A DNA stretch of 47,800 bases from Emcibacteraceae bacterium (GTDB taxonomy: Bacteria; Pseudomonadota; Alphaproteobacteria; Sphingomonadales; Emcibacteraceae), in the NCBI GenBank assembly GCA_021774795.1, contig JAJFIR010000041.1, positions 1 through 47,800 of the forward strand, given 5' to 3'. This document shows positions 16,033 to 25,921 of the stretch, piece by piece. Below the pieces are notes generated by a model. The model ran no database searches and was not told the origin of the DNA. It worked only from the letters and a program-made list of their open reading frames with translations. Numbering within the stretch: the first letter of the stretch is position 1; every line of letters begins with the position of its first letter. The translations under genes were made by a program, and so were the position numbers.

Positions 16033-16671
16033 ATGATTAAAATATTAAAAACTCTATTTATTTTTCTCGGTTTGTCAATATGCCTTCCTGCATTTGGCCA
16101 AAGTAATGATTCCACATATGAGTATCTTACAAACGTATCTGCAAAGATCGCCAGAGGGAAAATCATATCTAAGACTGAAGTAAAGTATGATTATAAGGGC
16201 GAGACATTAACCTGCGGTTGGTTGCTCGATATTGCAGTTAGTGAAAGTTGGAAAGGCGGCAATGATAATTTTACCGTTCTCAGCACCAGAACCGACATTT
16301 TAATAGATGATAACCTGGATTATTTCATCTTTGCCAGAAGGAATAACGAATATAACCCGGCAAGATCAACGGTTAACTATGTAGACTGTGATGGATTTAA
16401 TACTGCGAAAATGGACGTTTCCTCATTTCCGTATTATGCAACAAGCCTCAAGCAGCAAATATTTCCAATTATAACCTATACACCAAAAGACAATATTGTT
16501 GATCCTGATACAAATATTGTAAAAACAGGAGACTGGATGGTGATCGTAAACAGGTTATCAAACCCTTATCTTCCTTTTACCATTCGTCGGCGAAGACTTA
16601 ATACCGATAACGAAAATATCATCGAAGAAATGAAACTGACTGATTTCATTACTGAATTTATGCTAAGATAG
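16033..16671 (+). CDS. Exported hypothetical protein
   Basis: A 212-residue protein with a signal peptide (about 1-22, FLGLSICLPAFGQ). The mature part is beta-rich with two Cys (CGWLLDIAVSESWKG and YVDCDGF) that may form a disulfide. The early part (KIARGKIISKTEVKYDYKG, then SESWKG and a NLDYFIFAR strand) resembles small secreted proteins that describe a YxVxVxxxWKG beta-barrel, as in some NTR/TIMP-like domains; this similarity is weak. It follows the oxidoreductase by 30 bp. Function unknown. Confidence 0.6.
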   Translation: MIKILKTLFIFLGLSICLPAFGQSNDSTYEYLTNVSAKIARGKIISKTEVKYDYKGETLTCGWLLDIAVSESWKGGNDNFTVLSTRTDILIDDNLDYFIFARRNNEYNPARSTVNYVDCDGFNTAKMDVSSFPYYATSLKQQIFPIITYTPKDNIVDPDTNIVKTGDWMVIVNRLSNPYLPFTIRRRRLNTDNENIIEEMKLTDFITEFMLR

Positions 16672-16785
16672 TAGCTAAGGCTAAGAGGTTTCTTTAAGCC
16701 GTGTTCTATGACCATCAATTGTCGTTATATTGTATTTTTGCTTATATTCATCAACACCATCCGGACCAAGGTCCGTCATATGTTT

Positions 16786-17370
16786 TTAAGATCTATCCAT
16801 CAGAAGCTCACAGATGGCTATTTTCTGTTCTAAAGTCACATTAATCGATGTATATTCTGTGCCGATAGAAGAACTATACAAAAACTTCGTTCGCAAGATG
16901 CTTTCTTTCTCCGAAAATCCCATTTCCTTGAATAATCCCACACCAACATCAAGCCGTGTTCGGTCAACTTTTTCAAGTGCCGACTTGGCGCGCGGACATT
17001 TAAGTGCCCAATTTCTGATGGCTACTTCATCGCGCTTATCCGCCTGATGTAAAATTTTTGTTAGATTTAAGATATTTTCTTTGGCATTACCAACCATGTC
17101 ATCAAGCACATCGATATAAGAAAGTGTTTCTTTTTCGTACCAATAATCAAGAACGGCGAAAAGAAATGCTTCTAAATCATTAAACCTTTCAAGGAATTCC
17201 TGTTCGGCTTTATCCGCTTCCTCACAAATTGATTTTACGGAAATATGGTGCATACCGTGATCGCGCATAATTTTAATACCGGCAACTATCCAATCCCGAT
17301 TAGGGTAGTTTTGCAAATTGTCCGGTAAATCATTAAATGTAAATTCGACTTCTAATACATTCTTATCCAT
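16786..17370 (-). CDS. TetR family transcriptional regulator
   Basis: A 194-residue regulator. Residues about 25-70 hold the TetR helix-turn-helix region: RDWIVAGIKIMRDHGMHHIS, then VKSICEEADKAEQEFLERFN, and DLEAFLFAVLDYWYEKE beginning the ligand domain. The C-terminal domain is all-helical; the ligand is unknown. A perfect 18-bp palindrome lies 61 bp upstream of its start and is the obvious operator, so it likely represses itself and possibly the divergent DUF1272 gene. Confidence 0.8.
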   Translation of the reverse strand: MDKNVLEVEFTFNDLPDNLQNYPNRDWIVAGIKIMRDHGMHHISVKSICEEADKAEQEFLERFNDLEAFLFAVLDYWYEKETLSYIDVLDDMVGNAKENILNLTKILHQADKRDEVAIRNWALKCPRAKSALEKVDRTRLDVGVGLFKEMGFSEKESILRTKFLYSSSIGTEYTSINVTLEQKIAICELLMDRS

Positions 17371-17430
17371 TATTATGCCCTAGTTTTAGATTGTGTTTGC
17401 GCTTTTATGCTTATTATACGGGGGTATTTT

Positions 17431-17448
17431 AAAAACTGATCAGTTTTT
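17431..17448. promoter_or_regulatory. Palindromic operator candidate for the TetR regulator
   Basis: AAAAACTGATCAGTTTTT is a perfect 18-bp palindrome in the divergent region between the TetR gene and the DUF1272 gene. TGATCA-centred palindromes are typical TetR-family operators. Confidence 0.65.
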
Positions 17449-17548
17449 TCAACGTTTATGGCGGAAATATAATATAGTCAAAAAATTCATCAAATGGATT
17501 GCGTTAAAATAACTGATTTTTAAGACGAAAATATTTTTAGGATAAATT

Positions 17549-17779
17549 ATGTTAGAGCTTCGACCAAACTGCGAACATTGTGATAAGAATCTGGATTATG
17601 ATGCAGATGATGCGATGATCTGTACTTTCGAGTGTACATTTTGCGCGACCTGCGTCGATGAAATCTATAAAGGTGTTTGTCCCAATTGCGGTGGAAACTT
17701 TGAGCGGCGATCCATCAGGCCGGCGCATTTAATCAACAATAACCCGCCTTCAACCAAAAGGGTCACTCGCAAGACTTAA
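17549..17779 (+). CDS. DUF1272 zinc-ribbon-like protein
   Basis: A 76-residue Cys-rich protein that matches DUF1272: it begins MLELRPNCEHCDKNL, continues with a CTFECTFCATCVDEIYKG block and ends with CPNCGGNFERRSIRP. Eight Cys in CxxC-type pairs suggest two zinc sites. Function is unknown; members are small, often downstream of TetR-type regulators. Its stop overlaps the stop of the convergent DUF3817 gene by three bases. Confidence 0.85.
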   Translation: MLELRPNCEHCDKNLDYDADDAMICTFECTFCATCVDEIYKGVCPNCGGNFERRSIRPAHLINNNPPSTKRVTRKT

Positions 17780-18096
17780 GTAACCGCCGTAAATTTTTCC
17801 TGCTGTCTTTTTAGCATCGGGTCATTAAAAAATGTACCGAAGGGAATAACAGACGCGATGAGTACCCTCAAAAACTGTAAGCCGTTAATCTGCCCCCGGA
17901 TTATTGTATGAATAGCGATAAAGACATAAACGATAAATAAACAGCCATGTGTCAAACCAACATAATAGCTAAATGTTGCCATGCCCATATAATATTTAAG
18001 CGGCATAGAGACAAACAAAAGCAAAAGAAAAGAAAACCCTTCGACAACTGCGATGGCTCTTAGCGGATATACGGGATCTTTTATCTTTTCAAACAT
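17776..18096 (-). CDS. DUF3817 membrane protein
   Basis: A 106-residue inner-membrane protein with three hydrophobic segments. The order YPLRAIAVVEGFSFLLLLFV, PLKYYMG, VGLTHGCLFIVYVF and IPFGTFFNDPML matches DUF3817 (the GxxHG and PFGTF motifs are hallmarks). Function unknown. Convergent with DUF1272: the stop codons overlap through a TTAA shared by both strands. Confidence 0.85.
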   Translation of the reverse strand: MFEKIKDPVYPLRAIAVVEGFSFLLLLFVSMPLKYYMGMATFSYYVGLTHGCLFIVYVFIAIHTIIRGQINGLQFLRVLIASVIPFGTFFNDPMLKRQQEKFTAVT

Positions 18097-18210
18097 TATG
18101 GTTCCTATTTCAACAAAAAGGGAGGCTTATTGCAAAAATTGGAACAAGTAAAGATACTTTTCAAATATAACGCATCTATAACTGGCGTTAACTAATTTAC
18201 GCGGGCCAAC

Positions 18211-18735
18211 TTAATTATAGGAACAATCAGCTATTAATGCTGCGATACAGTGGGTGATTTTTTTGCCGTCGTTTGAAAGCGGCAAATCAATCCACTTCAT
18301 TGAAGTCGTTTTCCCATCATTACCAGCCACAACGCCGCGACCGATGCAATAATGGTTTTCATACAGATATTCAAAAAACTGATAATAGCCATCTACATTT
18401 TTTTGAGTAGGTGGTTCTTTCGAACGAATTTTGTCTGAAATGGCTTCTTTTCCCCAATGGCGCGCAAATTCTTCGCCTATTAATTTAATTTTCTTTTGTG
18501 TGTAAAGTCCTTGGCCAATGTCCGTAATGCGAATGGATGAATGCCACCCTTTTAATTTTTCAAACGTTAAATCACCCTTCGCAGGGTAAATATTTCGCCC
18601 ACACGCGCTTTTCCAGACCCTATAGAATTCTTTTAAGGGTCCTATGTTGTTCGGTGGCGATTGATCGATTGAATACATTTCACAGTCATATTTTCTACTT
18701 TTCTCCGTAAAAGATATAATGTGGGTCGGTTCCAT
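18211..18735 (-). CDS. PAS_5-type PAS domain protein
   Basis: A 174-residue soluble protein with an alphaproteobacterial-type PAS domain (PAS_5): PLKEFYRVWKSACGRNIYPA, then GWHSSIRITDIGQG, a RLIGEEF-like KKIKLIGEEFARHWG strand-helix and a final strand pair (IDLPLSNDGKKITHCIAALI). These stand-alone PAS proteins have no output domain and unknown ligands. I prefer ATG 18735 over 18747 because GGGA lies seven bases upstream of it. It sits downstream of the M1 aminopeptidase start-to-stop unit on the same strand, 25 bp after its stop. Confidence 0.75.
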   Translation of the reverse strand: MEPTHIISFTEKSRKYDCEMYSIDQSPPNNIGPLKEFYRVWKSACGRNIYPAKGDLTFEKLKGWHSSIRITDIGQGLYTQKKIKLIGEEFARHWGKEAISDKIRSKEPPTQKNVDGYYQFFEYLYENHYCIGRGVVAGNDGKTTSMKWIDLPLSNDGKKITHCIAALIADCSYN

Positions 18736-18760
18736 TATTATTCCCATTGGTAATTAAATA

Positions 18761-21301
18761 CTAAATTGTGCCGGCTTTTACAATCTTATTGGCCCTGAAT
18801 AACTGGTCTGCGCTTTGAAGAATTTTCATTCTCAATTGATTATTATAATCGGGTCGTTGGCTCAAGAAATCACGCACGGTTTTCACAGCACTATCAGACT
18901 GATAATTTCTTAATATAGTACCAAGCCATCTTCCAGGAAAGAAGATATCGCCTGTGATCTGAATTTCCTGGAGCAATTCAAGGCTCGGAAGAATAAATTT
19001 CTCCGATTGTTCGGCGCGAAGTGGATGATGCAAATATGAAAGTGCTGTTAATACCCATGCTTCCGTCTGCCGGTTTTTCTCGTTTTTGAGTGTTTCAAAA
19101 AAAGTACCGCGAACATTTTGATCCGGGGATAATGCAAAACGGATGAAGGCAAAACGTCTTGCACGGTCCTGTGTTTTTATACGGGTAGCTTGCCGGCTGA
19201 CAATGGAATCGGCCTGATCCGGTAATTTTATAGCGAGCTGCGCCGATAGATCAGTGTAATCTCTAACCGATAGCAATAGGCCCTCAACCTTAATTGTTTC
19301 GTCCCATATTCCCACTAGTCGTTCCAGCGTGTCTCCTGTTAGTGCTATATTAGCATATGCCTTAAAATACACCTTTTTATCGCCGGGTATTCGGCCCTCA
19401 GCATTTATAGCGTCCCACAATGCAGTTTCAAGGGCAGGGGATATACCTATACGTTCATCAGGGGCCAAAAGTGACCAATATATACTTGTGAGCTGACGCA
19501 TAAGGTGATTAATAATCAACGAGTTCTCTTCGTAACTAATGCTCCAGATTAAAAGCTCTATATATTCAATGGCATTAATGGTGCCGTTGCCTTCCAACAA
19601 TTGTTCATATAAGTTCACAAATGCAGACGCTTTTTCCAGATCACTTAGAGACGACCATTTTTCGGTAATAAACTCTTTTTCAATCGGAAACAGGCCATAA
19701 CCAAAGCCATTTGAATTTACCAGAAATGTTTCGTTGGAATTGGCTTTTAACTTAACAGCATCCTTTGAAAAACTAATATCAATCGGGTCACCCCCATTTT
19801 TAAATTCAAAGATCTGTGGCCATTTTCTGTTCATATTCGCCGGGTCTTGTTGGCTTAGAACAACATTATCCATTTCCCTGACCACATTAAATACTGGTCG
19901 CCCTGATGTATTAACCCACACTTCGCTCCATTGTTTCAGATCATCAGCCGATCTTTTATCCAAAATTTCAATTAAATTTGGCCAAGTGGCATTTCCGAAC
20001 GAATATGTATTTAGATACTCTCTTATGCCGTCGCGGAAATTTTCTTCACCCAACATCTTTTCAAGCTGCCTCATCATAATAGGAGCTTTATTATAAATAA
20101 TTGCTCCATACATACTGCCAGCTTCATTTAAATTAGGAAGTTTTTGACGAATTGGGTTTGGCCCCTCTGACCGGTCAACGGCGTATGCCCCGGGGTGGAG
20201 TCTTAATTGAAAGCGCAAATCATGATTTATTTCCGGAAAGCTGGGATTAACTAATTTTGCAGACATAAAATTAGCGAAAACTTCTTTTGTCCAAACATCA
20301 TTGAACCAATCCATGGTCACAAGGTCACCAAACCACATATGCGCTGTTTCATGACCAATCAGTGCAGCACGTCCTAATAGATCGGCTTTTGGCGGGTCAA
20401 TATCCAGCATTAAGCTTCTGGCTTTATATTGAATGGCACCAACATGTTCCATGCCGCCAAATTGGAAGCTTGGTATCAATGCAAAACCAAACTTCTTAAA
20501 AGGAAACTTGATCCCGGTATATTCTTCCATATAGTCTATGGATGTTTTGTGATGTTGGAATATCGCATCGACATTATGCTTCACTTTGCTTTCATCAGGT
20601 TCGCGGTGCAGCATGGTCATTTCAATACCATCCACATTACGGGTAATTTCCTCAAATCGCCCTGCAACAAATGAAAATAGATATGTGCTCATAAGATTGG
20701 ACCGTTCAAACCTTACAGTTGACCTGAACGTACGGTCATTTCGTATTCTAATGGGAGCGCCGGAAATAGTGTTCCAGCTGACTGGCATAGTTAAAGTCAG
20801 ATCAAATGTCGCTTTCAGGTTTGGTTGATCAAAACTGGGAAAACTGGTGCGCATGCGGTCCGGAACAAAAAGAGTGTAAAGATAATCTTTGTTGCGATTT
20901 AAAGCACCATCACCAGCAGTAAATCTAATTTCAATACTATTCCTTCCCAGTTTTAAATATTTTTTATCAACAACGATATGTTCGTTATAGTGAACAGTAG
21001 GGCGGGTGGAGCCATTGACTTTGACCTGGTTGATTTTATCGCTGTCTTCCTTGAAATCAATTTGCAAGTCGTTGGCTATATCGCTTAAATTAAATGCAAT
21101 TTTTTCGTTAGCTGTGATTGGATCTTCGATACTGGGCGGAATACTAATATCAAAATCATAGTTTATATTGCTTATGCTTTGATGTCTGTAACTGGCGAGC
21201 TCCCACGAAACGCCATTAACCACCGGAATGGGTTGGTCTTTTTCTTGTGCATTTAATGGCAAATTTACGGCCATAAAAAATATAATACATAAAAAACGCA
21301 T
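18761..21301 (-). CDS. Secreted M1 family aminopeptidase
   Basis: An 846-residue exported metallopeptidase. Signal peptide about 1-18 (ending LNAQ). The exopeptidase motif is GGMEHVGA in place of GAMEN. The zinc site is HETAH at about residue 315-319, and a Glu follows after 18 residues (TKEVFANF), as required for the M1 HExxH-18-E site. The C-terminal helical domain (ERAP1-like) continues to the end, so the enzyme is complete. It removes N-terminal residues from peptides in the periplasm. A PAS_5 gene follows after 25 bp and the MFS gene diverges upstream. Confidence 0.9.
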   Translation of the reverse strand: MRFLCIIFFMAVNLPLNAQEKDQPIPVVNGVSWELASYRHQSISNINYDFDISIPPSIEDPITANEKIAFNLSDIANDLQIDFKEDSDKINQVKVNGSTRPTVHYNEHIVVDKKYLKLGRNSIEIRFTAGDGALNRNKDYLYTLFVPDRMRTSFPSFDQPNLKATFDLTLTMPVSWNTISGAPIRIRNDRTFRSTVRFERSNLMSTYLFSFVAGRFEEITRNVDGIEMTMLHREPDESKVKHNVDAIFQHHKTSIDYMEEYTGIKFPFKKFGFALIPSFQFGGMEHVGAIQYKARSLMLDIDPPKADLLGRAALIGHETAHMWFGDLVTMDWFNDVWTKEVFANFMSAKLVNPSFPEINHDLRFQLRLHPGAYAVDRSEGPNPIRQKLPNLNEAGSMYGAIIYNKAPIMMRQLEKMLGEENFRDGIREYLNTYSFGNATWPNLIEILDKRSADDLKQWSEVWVNTSGRPVFNVVREMDNVVLSQQDPANMNRKWPQIFEFKNGGDPIDISFSKDAVKLKANSNETFLVNSNGFGYGLFPIEKEFITEKWSSLSDLEKASAFVNLYEQLLEGNGTINAIEYIELLIWSISYEENSLIINHLMRQLTSIYWSLLAPDERIGISPALETALWDAINAEGRIPGDKKVYFKAYANIALTGDTLERLVGIWDETIKVEGLLLSVRDYTDLSAQLAIKLPDQADSIVSRQATRIKTQDRARRFAFIRFALSPDQNVRGTFFETLKNEKNRQTEAWVLTALSYLHHPLRAEQSEKFILPSLELLQEIQITGDIFFPGRWLGTILRNYQSDSAVKTVRDFLSQRPDYNNQLRMKILQSADQLFRANKIVKAGTI

Positions 21302-21639
21302 TTTAACTCTGTTGCTCCATTCACATTACTGCTTATCTTTAATATTCCCTTGATAAATGTACAGTGTATTCAGCGCAAATCACAATAATTTTACTACAAA
21401 TATCATAGTTTTATCGGCGCGGTATAATTCATAGCAAAGCTGGCAATAACACCGTTGGAATAGTTAGCATATGCCGGGGCCATGCCGCTGTGAAAACTAA
21501 ATATAGTTTCGCGATGAATTTAAGTATTTTTTGACGCTGCCATCACCATAAAATTAATTCACTATCATCATTGCCGTTCGATAATTCCGCAGCTATAGTC
21601 TGGCCAATATCTACGTACTATTTTTATCAGGTCATTATA
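21302..21639. other. Divergent intergenic region, M1 peptidase / MFS transporter
   Basis: This 338-bp stretch separates two divergent genes and must hold both promoters. I see no strong palindrome, repeat or gene. An in-frame TTG at 21571 could extend the MFS protein but lacks a ribosome-binding site. Confidence 0.5.
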
Positions 21640-22848
21640 ATGTCGGATTTACAATTAGAGCGCAAGATAGTTTGGCTTGCCGCTTTAATTCAGCTCGCTA
21701 ACGTTCTTGACTTCATGATTATACTACCCCTCGGCCCGGATTTGGCCACGGCAATTGATATCCCGTCTTCAGAGATGGGGTTGCTCGGCGGTATCTATAC
21801 CTTTGCTGCTGCTATATCCGGGTTGTTGGTGGCACGTTATCTTGACCGCTATGACCGTAAAAAGGCTGTTATATTCTTTTTGCTAGGTTTGGTGCTGGGC
21901 ACATTTCTTTGTGCTTTTGCATGGGACACAAATAGTATGCTGGCGGCAAGAATTATTGCTGGACTGTTTGGTGGTCCCGTCACGGCACTTAGCCTCTCTA
22001 TGGTAGTTGATATGGTTCCAAACGTTCGCCGTGGGCGCGCCATTGCAATTGTCACATCAGCTTTTACAGTTTCATCTGTCTTCGGTATTCCGCTCGCGCT
22101 GGAGCTCTCTAGGCTGTTTGGATGGCAGGCACCTTTTATAGGGGTGGCCTCATTTGGTGGTTTGGTGGCTATCGGGTTAATACTCTTTTTGCCTGCTATG
22201 ACCGACCACATAGATAAAACGGCGACTAAACCCAAAACTGTGCCGTTATTGCCACTTCTTAAAAAACGCGAGATTGCAATTTCTTATATTCTGCTTGGTC
22301 TTTTGAGCTTTGCGCAGTTTATGCTGTTTGCCGGGTCGGTAAATTATTTCGTTTTTAATCTTGGTTTTCCGCGAGACGGGCTTAGTGGCATATATATTAT
22401 CGCAGGCGTGCTCGCCTTTACGGCTATGATGATTACCGGTCGGATAGTTGATCTTTATGGAGCCCGGCTTTTATCATACATCATTGCCTTTATTTACGTT
22501 TTAGTACTTGCAGACGGATATCTGCATATTCCAATTATTGGTGTTCCCGCCGTATTTAGTTTATTTATGGTATGTGCGGCAATAATGGGGGTCATTACTT
22601 CCAGTATATCATCTGAAGCCCCAGGGGACGGTGAACGTGCTGCTTATATGTCATTGCAATCAACAACCCGCCATTTTGCCGCCGGGGCAGGCGGGTTTAT
22701 ATCATCCTTTATCCTGACTTCAAACGCAGATAGCAGCTTAAATAATATTAATATACTGGCCAGTTTAACCATATTTTGTATCTTGCTTCTTCCACTATTA
22801 ATAGTCGCGCTTAGAAAGACGATAAATTTTAGAGACGGTATTTTGTAG
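21640..22848 (+). CDS. MFS transporter (DHA1-like)
   Basis: A 402-residue transporter with 12 predicted membrane helices. The loop between helices 2 and 3 reads ARYLDRYDRKKAVIF, the MFS motif A (DRxxRKK), and helix 4 carries RIIAGLFGGPVTALSLSMV. The ATG at 21640 is chosen because AGG lies about eight bases upstream and the membrane domain begins soon after (ALIQLANVLDFMIILP). Sugar- or drug-efflux-type substrates are usual for this class. Tryptophan 2,3-dioxygenase follows 58 bp downstream on the same strand, so the cargo could be tryptophan or a kynurenine-pathway compound; that is inference. Confidence 0.85.
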   Translation: MSDLQLERKIVWLAALIQLANVLDFMIILPLGPDLATAIDIPSSEMGLLGGIYTFAAAISGLLVARYLDRYDRKKAVIFFLLGLVLGTFLCAFAWDTNSMLAARIIAGLFGGPVTALSLSMVVDMVPNVRRGRAIAIVTSAFTVSSVFGIPLALELSRLFGWQAPFIGVASFGGLVAIGLILFLPAMTDHIDKTATKPKTVPLLPLLKKREIAISYILLGLLSFAQFMLFAGSVNYFVFNLGFPRDGLSGIYIIAGVLAFTAMMITGRIVDLYGARLLSYIIAFIYVLVLADGYLHIPIIGVPAVFSLFMVCAAIMGVITSSISSEAPGDGERAAYMSLQSTTRHFAAGAGGFISSFILTSNADSSLNNINILASLTIFCILLLPLLIVALRKTINFRDGIL

Positions 22849-22906
22849 ATTTTAGTTTATATGTAAGATAAATATTGAATATGGTAACCTCAGAGGAGAG
22901 AAAAAC

Positions 22907-23752
22907 ATGACTGATAAAGAAATTGAAACTTCTGTTGATATTAGTGATGAAAAAATCCACTGGAAACAAGATATCAATTACGGTGATTATCTTGAGCTTG
23001 ATAAAATACTTACCGCCCAAAATTTGAGATCAGACAGCCATGATGAAATGATGTTCATAATTATACATCAGGCATCGGAACTTTGGATGAAACTTTGTAT
23101 TCATGAACTAGGCAGTGCCATGGAAAAATTAAAGTCTGATGAAATTGGCCCGGCAATGAAAATGATTGCCCGGATCGCACGCATTCAGGAGCAGCTTATA
23201 CAATCCTGGAATATTTTATCGACTATGACCCCCAAAGATTATAGAACATTTCGTGATAATCTTGGCCAAAGTTCCGGATTTCAGTCATATCAATACCGCA
23301 TTATTGAATTTTCGCTTGGCAATAAAAATGTCGCAATGATTAAAGCTCATTCAGAACATCAGGATCGCTATAATGCGGTTAAAAGTGCGCTGGAAACACC
23401 GAGCATATATGATCTTACTTTGCAACTGTTATCAAGGCGCGGGTTTGACATCCCCGCTAGTCACATTGATCGCGATTGGAGTTTGCCTTATCAGGCGAGC
23501 GATAAAGTTGAAGAAGCCTGGCGCGGAATTTATCAAAAAGGTGATGATCACTGGGAACTTTATGAATGGGCAGAAAAGCTTGTCGACCTTGAACACCGAT
23601 TCCAAACATGGCGTTTTAGTCATATGAAGACGGTCGAACGCATTATTGGTTACAGCAGAGGGACCGGGGGTACCTCCGGGGTACATTATTTAAAGAAAGC
23701 TCTGGATTTAAGATTCTTTCCCGAATTATGGAACGTGCGAACGACAGTATAA
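22907..23752 (+). CDS. kynA: Tryptophan 2,3-dioxygenase
   Basis: A 281-residue haem enzyme that opens the indole ring of L-tryptophan to N-formylkynurenine, the first step of the kynurenine pathway. It has INYGDYLELDKILTAQ, then EMMFIIIHQASELWMKL, QSSGFQSYQYRIIEF and RFSHMKTVERIIG with the probable proximal haem ligand His239, followed by GTGGTSGVHYLKKAL for substrate carboxylate binding. All family blocks are intact and the length is normal. GAGGAGAG precedes the start. No kynB or kynU is in the window, so the rest of the pathway lies elsewhere. Confidence 0.95.
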   Translation: MTDKEIETSVDISDEKIHWKQDINYGDYLELDKILTAQNLRSDSHDEMMFIIIHQASELWMKLCIHELGSAMEKLKSDEIGPAMKMIARIARIQEQLIQSWNILSTMTPKDYRTFRDNLGQSSGFQSYQYRIIEFSLGNKNVAMIKAHSEHQDRYNAVKSALETPSIYDLTLQLLSRRGFDIPASHIDRDWSLPYQASDKVEEAWRGIYQKGDDHWELYEWAEKLVDLEHRFQTWRFSHMKTVERIIGYSRGTGGTSGVHYLKKALDLRFFPELWNVRTTV

Positions 23753-23770
23753 ATAGCATGAGTTCGTAAA

Positions 23771-23802
23771 AAAAGGCTGCGGGTAAAAACACACAGCCTT
23801 TT
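23771..23802 (-). terminator. Intrinsic terminator between kynA and the chemoreceptor
   Basis: AAAAGGCTG and CAGCCTTTT form a stem of nine or more base pairs. Read on the minus strand it is followed by seven T, so it mainly ends the chemoreceptor transcript; on the plus strand it has four T and may also stop kynA. Confidence 0.8.
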
Positions 23803-23820
23803 AACACATATCTAATTTAT

Positions 23821-25653
23821 TTAGATCGCTCTGATTTCATGGAAGAACTCTTCAATGTCTTTCTTTAACGTTTCAGATATACGTCCCATTTCTGATGAAG
23901 CTTTAAGAACATCTTGTCCTGCGGTACCCGTTTCATCTGCTTCATTAGCAACAAGCGAGATATTGTTTGAAATATCCGACGTTCCTGCGGCCACTTGTTG
24001 AATATTTTCAGAAATTTCAGTGGTTGCTCGCGATTGCTCCTGAACAGCTGAAGCAATAGTCATCGTAGACTCGTTTGACTCGTTAATAACCGCTTGAATT
24101 GAATCAATGCTGCGCACTGTATCATCAGTAAGGCTTTGCATTTCAGCAATGTGATTTGAAATTTCTTCTGTCGCATTTCCTGTCTGTCCCGCAAGGGCCT
24201 TAACTTCGTTAGCAACAACAGCAAAACCCTTACCTGCGTCACCGGCACGAGCAGATTCTATCGTGGCATTAAGTGCCAGAAGATTTGTTTGACTTGCGAT
24301 ATCATTGATCAAGCCAATGACTTCATTAATTCTTTTCGCAGAATCCGCCAGTTTATTAATAGCATCGCTACTTTCACCAGCTTCTTTTAAAGATCGCTCA
24401 GCAATATCATTTGCGCTTTCAACCTGTCTGTTAATTTCACTAACAGATGCGGTGAGTTCTTCTGCAGAGGCGGCAACGGTTTGCACATTAGTCGATGTTT
24501 GCTCAGACGCTGAAGCCACTTCCGAAGAACGATTTTTAGTACTTTCAGAAATAATCACCATTTGATTTGCCGTCGCTTCAAGTTCAGTAGAGGATGATGC
24601 AAGACCGTTAAGAACCTCTGACACTTTGTCGTCAAATGATTGCACAAGGTCGTTAATTTTGTTTGCCCTCGCCTCTGCGAGTTCACCTTCTTTACGGACG
24701 CGCTCAGCAGCTTCTTTTTCTCGTGCGACTTCCGCTTCTCTCTCTTCTGTTTCATGAGCAAGGCGGCTTTCTTCTGCTTTTTTGTTTTCTTCTTCCAAAC
24801 GTTTACTTTCAAGTGCTGCTTTTCTTAAATCTTCGATGGCATTTGAAAATTGTCCAAGTTCGTCTTTGCGGGATTTTCCGCGAACTTCCTGTGTATAGTC
24901 GCCAGTGGCCAAAACATCTACAGCTGACTTAAGTATTGATAAAGGTGCGGAAATACTTTTAAGCACTAAAACGGATATCAATGCAACAATAACAACCAGA
25001 ACGGCGCAGAATATCATCAACATTCTTTCCGATGTTGAACGCACTGAATCTAGTTCTTTTGATGCTTCTGTGAGTTGCGCTGTAGCGTGATCCGCAAATA
25101 TATCAAAATGCGGTACCATATTAGAATAAATAATTTCAAGCTCGTTCATTAAACGACTTAATTCAGCAATCTGTTCATCGCTTTGTTCGCCGTCTAATTC
25201 AATATCATCATATACCTGAGCAATTTCAAAGAATGTAATAATATAGCTCTCGATTAAACCGTTTACAGTTTCTGACGACGACAGAACAGTCGTATCATCC
25301 GTATAACCGGTGAACTCTTCCGTATATATTTTCAAATTATCTGCATTTTGCTCAAATGAATCTATGAACGAAGTTTCTTTGGACAAAAAATAATCCTTTT
25401 CTGCCCGTCTCATTTCAAGTCCCGTGCTTTTAATATCCGCTGCAACTAAACTTAAATCCGAGCTTGCAGAATAGCCGTCTTCTTTTTCGGCAATTTCATT
25501 TAAAGTTGCCAAAGCAGTAATCGCTATCACAATAGTACCGAGCAACGATAATACGGATAAAGTAACAATCTTATAAGATATGCTGGCGTTCTTAAGAACT
25601 CGTATATTTAACAAACGGTCGAACAAACCGGTAGATAATTGTACACTTTTCAC
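23821..25653 (-). CDS. Methyl-accepting chemotaxis protein with periplasmic helical domain and HAMP
   Basis: A 610-residue chemoreceptor. TM1 at about 28-50 ([20 protein letters not shown]), a periplasmic four-helix-type domain (about 52-205), TM2 at about 208-232, HAMP (about 233-285, with [20 protein letters not shown]), a charged coiled coil, then the signalling domain. The tip is conserved: [20 protein letters not shown], then [20 protein letters not shown]. It signals to CheA/CheW, none of which are in the window. It ends in FFHEIRAI, without a CheR-binding pentapeptide. The start at GTG or ATG upstream of the anchor: ATG 25653 is preceded by AAGGGGG. Confidence 0.9.
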   Translation of the reverse strand: MKSVQLSTGLFDRLLNIRVLKNASISYKIVTLSVLSLLGTIVIAITALATLNEIAEKEDGYSASSDLSLVAADIKSTGLEMRRAEKDYFLSKETSFIDSFEQNADNLKIYTEEFTGYTDDTTVLSSSETVNGLIESYIITFFEIAQVYDDIELDGEQSDEQIAELSRLMNELEIIYSNMVPHFDIFADHATAQLTEASKELDSVRSTSERMLMIFCAVLVVIVALISVLVLKSISAPLSILKSAVDVLATGDYTQEVRGKSRKDELGQFSNAIEDLRKAALESKRLEEENKKAEESRLAHETEEREAEVAREKEAAERVRKEGELAEARANKINDLVQSFDDKVSEVLNGLASSSTELEATANQMVIISESTKNRSSEVASASEQTSTNVQTVAASAEELTASVSEINRQVESANDIAERSLKEAGESSDAINKLADSAKRINEVIGLINDIASQTNLLALNATIESARAGDAGKGFAVVANEVKALAGQTGNATEEISNHIAEMQSLTDDTVRSIDSIQAVINESNESTMTIASAVQEQSRATTEISENIQQVAAGTSDISNNISLVANEADETGTAGQDVLKASSEMGRISETLKKDIEEFFHEIRAI

Positions 25654-25921
25654 AGTGACCCCCTTTTTACAAAGATAAATACTAAATAATCGCTAGCCTC
25701 ATGACTAACTTCACTACTCATAATAGTAAAATGTTAACTTTTGGTGAATTCAGTTACAAAAAATTACTTACCAAGTCTGCCTGATGTTCTGATGACTTAA
25801 AATAATAATTTCTTTTACCAATTTAATTTTATTTAAGGAATTTACGCATATGTTAATTTAGGGGAAAAATCTCAACATTTAATATGAGAGGCATTAACAT
25901 TTTTAAATCTGAAGGGCAGTC

